Assembly (NCBI GenBank): GCA_028868735.1
Contig: JAGWTW010000005.1
Span: 1 to 64,000 of the forward strand
Source: Hyphomicrobiales bacterium
Lineage (GTDB): Bacteria; Pseudomonadota; Alphaproteobacteria; Rhizobiales; Beijerinckiaceae
Reading direction: 5' to 3'
Length of the DNA: 64,000 nt
Part shown: positions 26,938 to 35,815 of the stretch, piece by piece
Layout of the letters: each line of letters starts with the position of its first letter
Position numbering within the stretch: position 1 is the stretch's first letter
Program-made: the position numbers and the translations under genes
Notes under the pieces: model-generated
Told to the model about the DNA's origin: nothing
What the model saw: only the letters and a program-made list of their open reading frames with translations
The model's database searches: none

Positions 26938-27925
26938 AGGTTCCGAAGAACCGGTCCATGAGATCGTCCTTATTCGCCGGCGCGGCGATTCGGATCATGA
27001 CGATGCGCACGGCGGGGTCTGGAAGGTCGCATTCGCCGATTTCATGACGGCGATGATGGCTTTCTTTCTGGTGTTGTGGATCGTCAATTCGACGTCGAAG
27101 GAGACGCGCGTGACGGTCGCGCGCTATTTCAATCCGGTCAAGCTTCAGGAAGCGACGCCCGTCAAGCGCGGCATGGACGATCCGAAGGAAAGCTTTTCCG
27201 AGGGCGAAGCCGATGAAAAGCATCAAAAGGAGGGCGCGAGCAAAGAAAAGAGCGCCCCGTCCTCCAAGCCCGATTCAAGAGGCCATTCCGCCGAACAGAA
27301 GGACGCTGGGAAACCGGCGCCCCGGCAATCGGACGCCAGGGCCGGCTTTCGCGACCCTTTCGCCCATGAAGCGTCCGAAAGCAAAGCGTCATCGGACGAA
27401 TCGGACGCGGCGAGCGAGGCCGCAGGCCCCACGAATACCTCGTCCGGCGGAGCCGCTTCGGCGAAGGATGCGGCGGAAATACGCGCGGAACTCGCTAAAT
27501 CGCTGGGGCAGGAGTTCGAAAAGCTGGGCGCAGCGCTTGCGGTGAGCGTCGAAGGCGACGGCGTGTTGATCAGTCTGACGGACAGCGCCGATTTCGGCAT
27601 GTTCGCCGTTGGATCGGCCGTGCCGGAGCCGCGTCTCTCGCGCACGCTCGCAGCCATCGCCACGGCGCTCAAGTCACGGCCGGGCGGGCTCGTCATTCGA
27701 GGCCATACAGACGCGCGGCCTTATCGGGCGGGCGGCGCGGACAATTGGCAGTTATCGGCCTCGCGCGCGCAAGCGGCCCGCAGCGCCCTCATCGCTGCGG
27801 GAGTCGACGATGCGCGCATCGAGCGGATCGAGGGATATGCCGATCACAAGCTGAAGAGTCCAAACGCGCCGGAGGCCGCGGAGAACCGCAGGATCGAAAT
27901 TCTCCTGCGCGGGAAACGGGCATGA
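26927..27925 (+). CDS. motB: Flagellar motor stator protein MotB
   Basis: 332 residues from the ATG at 26927. Short cytoplasmic N terminus, one membrane helix WKVAFADFMTAMMAFFLVLWI with the ion-binding aspartate D38, a long low-complexity periplasmic linker (about 75-185) and a C-terminal OmpA-like peptidoglycan-binding domain (VIRGHTDARPYRAGGADNWQLSASRAQAAR ... NRRIEILL). Partner of MotA (13047). The long linker is typical of rhizobial MotB, which is bound by MotC, encoded next door. Confidence 0.95.
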   Translation: MKNEGSEEPVHEIVLIRRRGDSDHDDAHGGVWKVAFADFMTAMMAFFLVLWIVNSTSKETRVTVARYFNPVKLQEATPVKRGMDDPKESFSEGEADEKHQKEGASKEKSAPSSKPDSRGHSAEQKDAGKPAPRQSDARAGFRDPFAHEASESKASSDESDAASEAAGPTNTSSGGAASAKDAAEIRAELAKSLGQEFEKLGAALAVSVEGDGVLISLTDSADFGMFAVGSAVPEPRLSRTLAAIATALKSRPGGLVIRGHTDARPYRAGGADNWQLSASRAQAARSALIAAGVDDARIERIEGYADHKLKSPNAPEAAENRRIEILLRGKRA

Positions 27926-29046
27926 TCCGCGCATGTTTCTTCGCTGTCGGCATTTGTGCGCTATGCGCGTCGCCGGTTGCGGCCGCTGCAAGCAGGCCGC
28001 CGCGTGAAATCATTTCGGATCTGATGCGGGTTCAGGACGACTTTCGCCGAACGCCCTCTGAAGCATCGAGCGCGCGTCTCGCGCTCGAGCGCGAATTGCA
28101 GGCGAGCGGCGGACATGCGGAAGCGTGGAAAGACCGGGTCGACCGTGACGCTCTGGCGATCTATCTGTTGCGCGGCGGCGTCAAATTCACCGCATGGTCG
28201 TTTGCTGCGAACGCGGCGTCGCCCGATGAGCAAGCCCTGCTGCGCGGCGCGATCGCGCTGGCGGAGAACAAGCCGGCGGATGCAAGGCGATTTCTCGAGC
28301 CGCTCGACCCGCTGTCGGCGCCGCCGGGCGTCGCCGGTCCACTCGCGCTGGCAAGGGCCCGGCTGTGGCAGAAAGGCGACAGCGCTGATCAGTCGTATCT
28401 GTTGCGTCTCGCGAGACTGCTCGAGCCCGGCGGCCTCGTCGAGGAAACCGCGCTGAGGCAGGAAATCTTTCTTGCGACGGAGCAAAACGACGTCGACAGG
28501 TTCATCGACCTGTCGCGCCGTTACGCCAACCGCTTTCAACAATCGACCTATGCGTCGAATTTTCTGTCGCGTTTCGAAAGCTACTACGTTCGCGCGTGGA
28601 TCGCGGCAAACGACGCAGATCGCGAGCGGATCGATCGTGTGCTCGATCAGTTCTCGGCGCACGATCAGACGGAGCTTCGCTTGTCACTGGGGCGAGAAGC
28701 CTTGTTGTCGGGCGATCTGGAGGGCGCGCGCACCGCCGTGTCCCGCGTCGGAAATATCGAGGGCCTGGCAGCGCAGGAGGCCGCACGATCGCGGCTGTAC
28801 GAACTTGTGCCGGGCATTTTCGGCGCCGGACGGCAGGATATCCTCGAAAAGTTCGAAAAGATCGACACAGCCGCGCTGCCGCGCGAGGATATTGCGATCT
28901 TGAGTGCGGCCCGAAGCATCGCGGAGACGATTGGCGGGGCCGGCGCTGCGGCGCAGAGTGCGGCGCGACGCGAGGCCTATCCCGCCGCGGACGTCATTCG
29001 CGCCAGCCTTGCTGACGCCGATCGCGCGCTGGAGCAAGCGAAGTGA
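27922..29046 (+). CDS. motC: MotC-like periplasmic motility protein
   Basis: 374 residues from the ATG at 27922 (ATGA overlap with motB). N-terminal signal peptide (about 1-23, ending SPVAAAA), then an alpha-helical, TPR-like body (PREIISDLMRVQDDFRRTP ... LARARLWQKGDSADQSYLLRLARLLEPGGLVEETALRQE). In Sinorhizobium, MotC is periplasmic, binds MotB and is needed for motor rotation. The motB-motC-motD order is the same here. Confidence 0.87.
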   Translation: MIRACFFAVGICALCASPVAAAASRPPREIISDLMRVQDDFRRTPSEASSARLALERELQASGGHAEAWKDRVDRDALAIYLLRGGVKFTAWSFAANAASPDEQALLRGAIALAENKPADARRFLEPLDPLSAPPGVAGPLALARARLWQKGDSADQSYLLRLARLLEPGGLVEETALRQEIFLATEQNDVDRFIDLSRRYANRFQQSTYASNFLSRFESYYVRAWIAANDADRERIDRVLDQFSAHDQTELRLSLGREALLSGDLEGARTAVSRVGNIEGLAAQEAARSRLYELVPGIFGAGRQDILEKFEKIDTAALPREDIAILSAARSIAETIGGAGAAAQSAARREAYPAADVIRASLADADRALEQAK

Positions 29047-30149
29047 AAGCCCCCGCAATAGCGCAGGGCGGGACGCCGGACCGTCCCGGGCATCGCGATC
29101 GATCCGGCCGCGAAACGCCTTCGAGCGAAGCGCTGTTTGCGTCCTGTCTCGCAAACGACGCCGGCAAGTCGGCCGGGCATGACCAGGGGTCCCGAACGCC
29201 GGTCGACGCCGAGAGCGAAGAGGCGAAGGCGGCGGCAAACAGCTCCCACGCCGCAAAGGGCGATCAGTCGACAGGCACCCTGGCGGCATCCGCGTTTAAC
29301 ATCGCGGCGTTGCAAGCGTACATTCCCGACACGTTGGTTCAGAGCGCGCTCGCCGGGGAGAAGCAAGCATCTGGCCTCGACAGGGTGCGCTCGGCGACCC
29401 CGCATCTCCAGTCGGGCAGGCAAGACCAGGATGCTGTGGATGCGCGCGCCGCTGTTCGCGCGGCTGCGACCGGCATCGACGTTTCGTCGCACCTTCCGCC
29501 GGTCGATCCGCGTGCGCCGGTGGCGGCGACTGACGGAACTATGCCCAAATGCAACGAGGCTGCCGTCGCCTGCGGCGATGCGCATGCGGGCGGACTCGCG
29601 CACAAGGTCGATGCCGGCGATGCGCTCCTCCCGTTTCCGCCGTCATCTCAGCCCGATGCGCCAGCGCCTTCGGACGCGACGGACAAGGCCGCCGCAACGA
29701 CGGAGCTGTCGCGCGCGCCGCCGCTTGCTGTCGAGACTGCGGCGACGGTCGGCGCGCGGCTGCACAACATCGTGCTCGAGATCGAGCCGGTGGACGGCAG
29801 TCCTCTGCGCGTCGATCTCAGATTCGCCGGCCAGGACGTTCGCGTCGCCATGACGATCGATCATGCCGCCTCGCCCGGAGAGGTCGCGGTCGAGAAAGAA
29901 AAAGTCGTCCGCATCCTGGGCGACGCCGGATTCGCAGTGACCGAACTCTCCGTGTCGTCGCGCACAGAAGAGGGCGCGCGCGATGGGTCGGCCCAGCCAG
30001 CGTTCGACGGCGCGAGCGCCGGCCAGAGCAACGCGCGACATCAGGACGAAAGGAACAAAGATCGTGAATCGCGCCAGCGGAATGCGATGCAGGGATCGTC
30101 GAGCGGGGCGCTCGATATGGGCCGTCGCGCTGGTTGGGTTGTGCTGTAG
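29043..30149 (+). CDS. fliK: Flagellar hook-length control protein FliK (MotD)
   Basis: 368 residues from a GTG at 29043 (GTGA overlap with motC). The N-terminal two-thirds are low-complexity, as in hook-length rulers. The C-terminal domain (about 230-310: LEIEPVDGSPLRVDLRFAGQDVRVAMTIDHAASPGEVAVEKEKVVRILGDAGFAVTELSV) resembles the FliK switch domain. The rhizobial protein first named MotD was later recognised as FliK. Its end overlaps the start of the lytic transglycosylase gene by about 86 bases in another frame. Confidence 0.85.
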   Translation: MKAPAIAQGGTPDRPGHRDRSGRETPSSEALFASCLANDAGKSAGHDQGSRTPVDAESEEAKAAANSSHAAKGDQSTGTLAASAFNIAALQAYIPDTLVQSALAGEKQASGLDRVRSATPHLQSGRQDQDAVDARAAVRAAATGIDVSSHLPPVDPRAPVAATDGTMPKCNEAAVACGDAHAGGLAHKVDAGDALLPFPPSSQPDAPAPSDATDKAAATTELSRAPPLAVETAATVGARLHNIVLEIEPVDGSPLRVDLRFAGQDVRVAMTIDHAASPGEVAVEKEKVVRILGDAGFAVTELSVSSRTEEGARDGSAQPAFDGASAGQSNARHQDERNKDRESRQRNAMQGSSSGALDMGRRAGWVVL

Positions 30150-30687
30150 CAAGCCGGGCGTTGCGCAAGCGGATGCGGCCTCGTGCGAAGCGCAAATGGT
30201 TCTCGCATCGCGCAAATACGATGTCCCGCTCGGCGTGCTCTATGCGGTCGGTCTGACGGAGACGGGACGCAAGGGCTCGCTCGACGCCTTTGCAATGAAC
30301 ATCGACGGCCGACCGGTCTATCCGGGTTCTCTCGATGCGGCGCTTGCGACATACGATCGCGCAGCACGCGCCGGCGCGCGGCTGATCGACATCGGCTGCA
30401 TGCAGATCAACCGCAAATTTCATGGCGCGCATTTCAAATCGGTGGCCGAAATGTTCGATCCTCCGCTCAATGTCGCCTACGCCGCGAGATTCCTGAAGGA
30501 ATTGCGCGCGCGCGAACCGAGCTGGACGCTGGCTGTCGCGCGCTACCACGCCGGACCCAACAACAATCCGGCGCAGAAGCGTTACGTCTGCGCGGTCATC
30601 GCCAACATGGTCGCATCCGGGTTCGGCCAATGGACCGCGCCGGCGCGCGCCTTCTGTACGAGCCAATCTTCGGCCGGGGATCAATAA
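30064..30687 (+). CDS. Lytic transglycosylase (SLT fold)
   Basis: 207 residues from the GTG at 30064, chosen because GAAAGGA lies about 10 bases upstream; an ATG at 30082 is the alternative. A signal peptide (about 17-37, ending GVAQA) sends it to the periplasm. The SLT domain has the catalytic glutamate E66 in YAVGLTETG, the MNIDG and IDIGCMQINRKFHG blocks and a late YHAGPNNNP. It probably opens peptidoglycan for the flagellar rod, because the FlgJ-type protein at 7064 lacks a muramidase domain. The gene overlaps fliK and ends the fliF-started series. Confidence 0.88.
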   Translation: MNRASGMRCRDRRAGRSIWAVALVGLCCSKPGVAQADAASCEAQMVLASRKYDVPLGVLYAVGLTETGRKGSLDAFAMNIDGRPVYPGSLDAALATYDRAARAGARLIDIGCMQINRKFHGAHFKSVAEMFDPPLNVAYAARFLKELRAREPSWTLAVARYHAGPNNNPAQKRYVCAVIANMVASGFGQWTAPARAFCTSQSSAGDQ

Positions 30688-30854
30688 TACTTTATATAAG
30701 ATTACGTAACGTAATTCGATTACGTAATGTAATAGTATAAAATAATCCAAATATTTCTTGATAAGATATAAACTCGTGGTACATCTTGAAAATCATCTTT
30801 CCAGTTACCGAGTGCGTGCCGTGAGTTCATGAAGGACCTGCGAGAGGCGGCATC
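30688..30854 (+). promoter_or_regulatory. AT-rich regulatory region of the FtcR/Rem-like gene
   Basis: 167 bases, by far the most AT-rich stretch of the window (about 30690-30790). It contains two tandem palindromes (30701-30733) and, downstream of them, an AT-rich TTGATAAGATATAAACT (30758-30774) that could carry a -10 element (TATAAA). The sharp base-composition change and ordered palindromes mark it as the control region of the flagellar regulator gene that follows. Confidence 0.6.
30701..30733. promoter_or_regulatory. Two tandem 15-bp palindromic operators, 18-bp period
   Basis: Site 1, 30701-30715, ATTACGTAACGTAAT, is a perfect palindrome around a central A. Site 2, 30719-30733, ATTACGTAATGTAAT, differs from perfect symmetry at one position. 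Their centres are 18 bases apart, and each is preceded by G, so the unit is an 18-bp tandem repeat. This arrangement suits a homodimeric regulator binding twice. The protein that binds is unknown; VisNR-like, autoregulatory FtcR and CtrA-type factors can be considered. Confidence 0.7.
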
Positions 30855-31592
30855 ATGTTCATTTTTGTTGAGGCGCGGCGCGAGGTCGTCGACGCATTCG
30901 TCGGCCAGTTCGCCCGGGAGGGCGTCGTGCTCGCCGGGTTCGGCGGCGCGGATTTCCTCGACTGGCTCGACGGGGCGACCAAGTCGGAGCTGGCGGCGAT
31001 CGAGGGCGTGCTGGTCGGCGAGGCGTTGGACCGAGGCGGACTTATCCGGACCATTCGCGCGCGGTGCCCGGCGGCAGTGCTCGCGCTCAACGATTTCAGT
31101 TCGCTGGATCAAACGCTCGACCTGTTTGCATGCGGCGTCGACGATGTCGTGCGCAAGCCGATGCATGTCCGCGAGATACTTGCGCGCGTCCGCGCGATCT
31201 GCTCGCGCGTGCGGGCGCCTGCGGGGCACATGAGCGTTGGCCCGATGCGGGTCTATTTCGATGGTCGCGATCCGGAAGTCGGCGGCGACAGCCTTCCCTT
31301 GCCGCGACGCGAACGTCGCATTCTGGAATTTCTGGCGCAGCACCGGGGGCGCCGGGTCACGAAGAGCCAGATTTTCCAATCGATCTATGGGCTGTTCGAC
31401 GACGAGGTCGAGGAAAACGTGGTGGAGAGCCATGTGAGCAAACTGCGCAAGAAGCTGCGCAGCCGCATCGGCTACGACCCGATCGATTCGAAACGGTTTC
31501 TCGGATATTGCCTCGTCGACAAGGGCCAGCCGCAGGTCGAGACGGAAATCCTCGTCTCCCTTCGCGAAAGCGCAGCCGGCCTCTATGCCTGA
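30855..31592 (+). CDS. ftcR: FtcR/Rem-like flagellar transcriptional regulator
   Basis: 245 residues. Receiver-like N-terminal domain (1-120) and winged-helix C-terminal domain (about 135-225: LPRRERRILEFLAQHRGRRVTKSQIFQSIYGLFDDEVEENVVESHVSKLRKKLRSRIG). The last segment closely matches Rem of Sinorhizobium and FtcR of Brucella, the master activators of late flagellar genes. Position 56, where an aspartate would be phosphorylated, is glutamate (VLVGEAL), and the acidic pair near the N terminus is missing, so control is probably not by phosphorylation. It sits between the fliF-fliK series and flgE, as in rhizobia. RBS GAGAGGCGG. Confidence 0.9.
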   Translation: MFIFVEARREVVDAFVGQFAREGVVLAGFGGADFLDWLDGATKSELAAIEGVLVGEALDRGGLIRTIRARCPAAVLALNDFSSLDQTLDLFACGVDDVVRKPMHVREILARVRAICSRVRAPAGHMSVGPMRVYFDGRDPEVGGDSLPLPRRERRILEFLAQHRGRRVTKSQIFQSIYGLFDDEVEENVVESHVSKLRKKLRSRIGYDPIDSKRFLGYCLVDKGQPQVETEILVSLRESAAGLYA

Positions 31593-31611
31593 ACAGAATG
31601 GATGACGAGCA

Positions 31612-32868
31612 ATGTCCATCTTCAACGCGATGATAACAAGCGTGTCGGGCATGACCGCTCAAGGAAATCGGCTTTCCACCTATGCGGAGAACATCGCGAA
31701 TTCCAGTACGGTCGGGTACAAGGCGGCTTCGGCGCAATTCGAGACGATCCTCGGCGTGCAGGCGACCCATGCCTATTCCTCGGGCTCGGTCGCGACGACG
31801 GTGCGTTACGGAATCGATCAGCAGGGCGCGCTGACGGCGACCAGCAGTCCGACCGATCTCGCGATCAACGGCCAGGGATTCTTCGTCGTGGCCGATGGAA
31901 ACGGCAACCCGCATCTGACTCGCGCAGGCTCGTTCGTCCTCGATAATTCCGGCCATCTCGTCAACACCGCAGGCTTCCGTTTGATGGGCGTTCAGTCGAC
32001 CGACGGATCGTCGCCGACGACCGAAACAGGTTTCGGCGGATTGTCGGCAATCAAGATCGATACAGCGGGGCTTGCCGCAACGCCATCGACGACAGGCGCG
32101 TTCTCGATGAATCTTCCGAGCGGCGCATCTGCGGTCGCCGCCGCCAATCTCCCGTCCGTCAACGCGGCTTCCGCTCAACCGACGGCCAAGAGTTCGCTCG
32201 TCGCCTACGACAACCTCGGCACAGCGGTCAATCTCGACATCTATATGTCGAAGACGGGCGCCAACACCTGGGAAGCCGCAGCGTTCGACGCCTCCAAATC
32301 GACCGGCGGCGGATTTCCCTATAGCTCCGGACCGCTCGCGACAGCCACGCTCGGCTTCGATTCGACCAGCGGCGCGCTCACGACGCCGTCGCCTGGCGCG
32401 CTGTCGATTCCTGTTCCCGGAGGCCAGACCATGTCGCTCGACATCAGCGGGGCGACGCAGCTCGGCGCTTCGTTCTCGGTTTCGCAGGCGACCGTCAACG
32501 GCTCGGCGCCGAGCCAGTTCTCGAAACTCAAGGTTGCTGCAGACGGGACGATTTCGGCCGTGTACCAGAACGGACTGACCTTGCCGAAGTACAAGATTCC
32601 TCTCGCGACTGCGCCGAGCATCGACAATCTGACGCCGGAGACCGGAAACATCTACGACGTGTCCGTGGCGTCGGGCAATGTCATCGTCGGGGCGCCGAAC
32701 TCCGGCGCGCTCGGATCGATCATGTCTTCGACGCTCGAAAATTCGACCGTCGATATCGCGTCGGAACTAACGGCGATGATCGAGACGCAAAGATCGTACA
32801 CCGCGAATTCCAAGGCGTTTCAGATCGCTTCCGACGCGACCGACGTGCTCGTCAATCTGAAGGCCTGA
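31612..32868 (+). CDS. flgE: Flagellar hook protein FlgE
   Basis: 418 residues. N terminus MSIFNAMITSVSGMTAQGNRLSTYAENIANSSTVGYK with the rod/hook motif, then the TDLAINGQGFFVV block, a variable middle domain, and the C-terminal LENSTVDIASELTAMIETQRSYTANSKAFQIASD helix. Exported through the flagellar pathway. Follows ftcR by 19 bases and leads the hook-filament series. Confidence 0.97.
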   Translation: MSIFNAMITSVSGMTAQGNRLSTYAENIANSSTVGYKAASAQFETILGVQATHAYSSGSVATTVRYGIDQQGALTATSSPTDLAINGQGFFVVADGNGNPHLTRAGSFVLDNSGHLVNTAGFRLMGVQSTDGSSPTTETGFGGLSAIKIDTAGLAATPSTTGAFSMNLPSGASAVAAANLPSVNAASAQPTAKSSLVAYDNLGTAVNLDIYMSKTGANTWEAAAFDASKSTGGGFPYSSGPLATATLGFDSTSGALTTPSPGALSIPVPGGQTMSLDISGATQLGASFSVSQATVNGSAPSQFSKLKVAADGTISAVYQNGLTLPKYKIPLATAPSIDNLTPETGNIYDVSVASGNVIVGAPNSGALGSIMSSTLENSTVDIASELTAMIETQRSYTANSKAFQIASDATDVLVNLKA

Positions 32869-32917
32869 CGCTGCGCGTCCGTTCCGCCGTTCACTATCGC
32901 AATCGTAAGACGACCAG

Positions 32918-34384
32918 ATGAGCCTGCAGACAGCATTATATGCGGCGCGGTCCGCACTCGCGGTAAATTCGACGCAAACGTCCACTGTTTCGCGCAACAT
33001 CGCCGGGATCAACCAGTCTGGATATGCGCGCCGACTGGTTCTCGTCGAAACGAACGGGACTGAAGTCCAATCGGCCGGCGTCGATCGGGCGACGGACCTC
33101 GCTCTGCGCAACGCCATGCTTGCTGCGACATCCTCGTCCAGCGCCGATTCGGCAATAAACAGTGCGCTGACCTCGTTGCAGCAGAGCGTCGGCGACCCGT
33201 CGAGCGGGACGTCGCCCGCCAGTCTGATCAGCGGCCTGAACAGCGCGCTCGTGCAGGCGGCCGCCTCGCCGCAGAATCCGGCGAGCCTGGGCGCCGCTGT
33301 CGATGCAGCCAAGTCTCTTGCAGGCGCGCTCAATTCCGCGAGCGCGCAGGTGCAGTCGACGCGCACTCTGGCCGATGCGGCGATGTCGCAGTCCGTCTCG
33401 ACGATCAACAGCCTGCTGCAGAAGTTCAGCGCGGCAAACAACTCCATCGTCGCGGGCGAAAAGTCGGGCGCGGACGTATCGGACGCGCTCGATCGCCGTG
33501 ACGCGCTGTTGACCAGCCTCGCGCAACAGATCGGAATCAAGACCGTCTCCGGACCCGGCGGCGATACGGCGATCTATACCGACAATGGCGCAACGCTGTT
33601 TCAAGGCGGCGCCGCACGCGAGGTCTCGATGACGCCGACGACCACGCTGTCGCCCGGCGTTGCGGGAAACGCCGTCTATGTGGATGGGGCGCCGATAACA
33701 GGCAAAGGCGCCGGCGCCCCGTTGCAGGGAGGCGCGCTGGCCGGGCTCTCCACGATCCGCGATGTTACGAGCCAGACTTATCAGACGCAGCTCGACGAGA
33801 TCGCGCGCGGATTGATCAATGCGACATCGCAGTCCGATCAGACGGGCGGCGGGGCTGCGCCGCGAACCGGGCTCTTCACGTGGAGCGGCGCGCCGTCGAC
33901 GCCGTCCGGACCGACGAACGGCGTCGCCGCGCAGATCAAGGTCGATCCGACCGTCGATCCTGCTTCGGGCGGCAACGTCAATCTGCTGCGCGACGGCGGC
34001 ATCGGCGCGGGCGCTTCGGCCTATGTCTCCAATCCGACGGGGGCGGCCTCCTACAATGCCGGCCTCCAGCATCTCGCGGATTCCCTCGGCGGAGCCCAGA
34101 GCTTCGATCCGAGTTCCGCAATCGCGGCGCAATCGAGCGTCGCCGATTTCGCGACCAATTCCGTCGCCTGGCTAGAGGCTGCTCGCCAGGCGGCTTCGAC
34201 TGCGAGCACGCAATCCTCGACCTTCGCATCCCAGGCGACGTCAGCCTTGAGCAATGCAACCGGCGTAAATATCGACGACCAGATGTCCCAGATGCTTGCG
34301 CTCGAAAATTCCTACCAGGCCTCCGCGAAAATGATCGGCGCCGTCGATACGATGTACAATTCGCTCTTCACTTCGCTGGGCTGA
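32918..34384 (+). CDS. flgK: Hook-filament junction protein FlgK
   Basis: 488 residues. N-terminal SLQTALYAARSALAVNSTQTSTVSRNIAGINQSGYARR and the SVSTINSLLQKFSAANNSIVAGEKSGADVSDALDRRDALLTSLAQQIG block are typical of FlgK. It ends with the QMSQMLALENSYQASAKMIGAVDTMYNSLFTSLG helix. Caps the hook together with FlgL. flgL starts 3 bases after the stop. Confidence 0.96.
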   Translation: MSLQTALYAARSALAVNSTQTSTVSRNIAGINQSGYARRLVLVETNGTEVQSAGVDRATDLALRNAMLAATSSSSADSAINSALTSLQQSVGDPSSGTSPASLISGLNSALVQAAASPQNPASLGAAVDAAKSLAGALNSASAQVQSTRTLADAAMSQSVSTINSLLQKFSAANNSIVAGEKSGADVSDALDRRDALLTSLAQQIGIKTVSGPGGDTAIYTDNGATLFQGGAAREVSMTPTTTLSPGVAGNAVYVDGAPITGKGAGAPLQGGALAGLSTIRDVTSQTYQTQLDEIARGLINATSQSDQTGGGAAPRTGLFTWSGAPSTPSGPTNGVAAQIKVDPTVDPASGGNVNLLRDGGIGAGASAYVSNPTGAASYNAGLQHLADSLGGAQSFDPSSAIAAQSSVADFATNSVAWLEAARQAASTASTQSSTFASQATSALSNATGVNIDDQMSQMLALENSYQASAKMIGAVDTMYNSLFTSLG

Positions 34385-34387
34385 TCG

Positions 34388-35449
34388 ATGCTCGCCGCTG
34401 TCTCGTCGACGACATTCTACAGTTCCCTGCGCGATCCGATTCAACGGCTTCAGAGGCAGCTCAACATCATCGAGCAGGAGACTGCGAGCGGCCGGCGCGC
34501 GGATATCGGCGTCGATCTCGGCGCCGGCGTATCGAGCGACATCGCCTTGCGAAGCCAGCTCGACGCGACGAATGCGCTGATCGACGCGAACAAGACGGTG
34601 ATCGCAGGCTTGAACGGCTCGGACGCGGCGCTGTCCTCTCTCTCCAGCGCCGCCGGCGCCTTCCGGCAGCAATTGATCCAGGCCCAGACGTCGCCGGGCT
34701 CTCCGACCGCGCTCGAGCAGGCGGCAGCGTCTGTGCTGAGCCAGCTCCAATCCCTGATGAACACGAGCGTCGGCGGACGCTTCCTGTTCGGCGGGCAGAA
34801 CAGCGGCGTGGCGCCTCTGTCCGATTATTCGGCGACGCCGACGAGCGCGGCGAAATCGGCGACCGCCAGCGCATTCCAGGCTGCGTTCGGCGTTGCGCAG
34901 AATTCCACTGGCGCCACGGCGATCGCCGGACCCGCGATGCAATCGTTTCTGGACAACCAGTTCGCGGCGCTGTTCGACAGCGCGAACTGGAAAGCCAACT
35001 GGTCGAACGCTTCCGATTCGCCTGTCACAAACCGCATCGACGCGACAACGACGATCGCGACGTCGGTGACCGCCAACGACAGCGGCGTCCGCCAGCTTGC
35101 TCAGGCCGCCGTCATGATTTCCGACCTCGGCCTGAGCTCTCTCGGATCCGATGCGCAGAAGGCCGTCACCGGCACGGCGCTTCGGCTCGTCGGCCAGTCC
35201 ACCGCCAATATCACTGACATGCAGACGCAAATCGGCGTGGCGACGAGCCAGACCAATAATGCGATATCCTCGCTCACGGCGCAGACGACCTATCTGCAAA
35301 CCGGTATCGACGGCATGGAAACGGTCGACCCCGCCCAACTCGCAATGCAATTGACGGCCGTCTCGACGCAACTTCAAAGCGCATATTCGCTGACGGCGCA
35401 GATCAGCCAGCTCAGCCTGCTGAAATACATTTCGACGGCGTCGGCCTAA
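34388..35449 (+). CDS. flgL: Hook-filament junction protein FlgL
   Basis: 353 residues, flagellin-like at both ends: N-terminal LRDPIQRLQRQLNIIEQETASGRRADIGVDLGAG and the GGRFLFGGQNSG block common in FlgL, C-terminal ALRLVGQSTANITDMQTQIGVATSQTNNAIS. It joins FlgK to the filament. No fliD cap gene is nearby, as expected for this order. Confidence 0.95.
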   Translation: MLAAVSSTTFYSSLRDPIQRLQRQLNIIEQETASGRRADIGVDLGAGVSSDIALRSQLDATNALIDANKTVIAGLNGSDAALSSLSSAAGAFRQQLIQAQTSPGSPTALEQAAASVLSQLQSLMNTSVGGRFLFGGQNSGVAPLSDYSATPTSAAKSATASAFQAAFGVAQNSTGATAIAGPAMQSFLDNQFAALFDSANWKANWSNASDSPVTNRIDATTTIATSVTANDSGVRQLAQAAVMISDLGLSSLGSDAQKAVTGTALRLVGQSTANITDMQTQIGVATSQTNNAISSLTAQTTYLQTGIDGMETVDPAQLAMQLTAVSTQLQSAYSLTAQISQLSLLKYISTASA

Positions 35450-35466
35450 ATCGAGGACGGAACAGA

Positions 35467-35814
35467 ATGGCGCAAGCGCGATACGCGGAGATCGTCGCCG
35501 ACGACGGCGCGAACGCCAGGCGAACCGAATTCGTCGCGATATCGAACGTCATCGATGCGCTCGGCGCCGTCGCCGGGGCCGCAATTCCGTCGTTCGATGC
35601 GCTGACAACCGCGCTCGATATGCACGACGCTCTCTGGTCGATCTTTCTCGAAGACCTGGCGGGCGACGGAAACCTGTTGCCGCTCGACCTGCGGGCCAGC
35701 CTCATATCGATCGGCCTTTGGGCGGTGAAGGAATCGGCGAACGCGCGGTTGGGCGGCGATCTCAAGACGCTGATCGAGGTCAATTCGATCGTACGCGACG
35801 GACTTGGACGTTGA
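35467..35814 (+). CDS. flaF: Flagellin biosynthesis regulator FlaF
   Basis: 115 residues matching FlaF: FVAISNVIDALGAVAG-type N-terminal part, a central LDMHDALWSIFLEDLAGDGNLLPLDLRASLISIGLWAVKES and the ending DLKTLIEVNSIVRDGL. In Caulobacter and Brucella, FlaF is needed for flagellin synthesis or secretion and opposes FlbT. It is followed after one base by flbT. Confidence 0.93.
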   Translation: MAQARYAEIVADDGANARRTEFVAISNVIDALGAVAGAAIPSFDALTTALDMHDALWSIFLEDLAGDGNLLPLDLRASLISIGLWAVKESANARLGGDLKTLIEVNSIVRDGLGR

Positions 35815-35815
35815 T

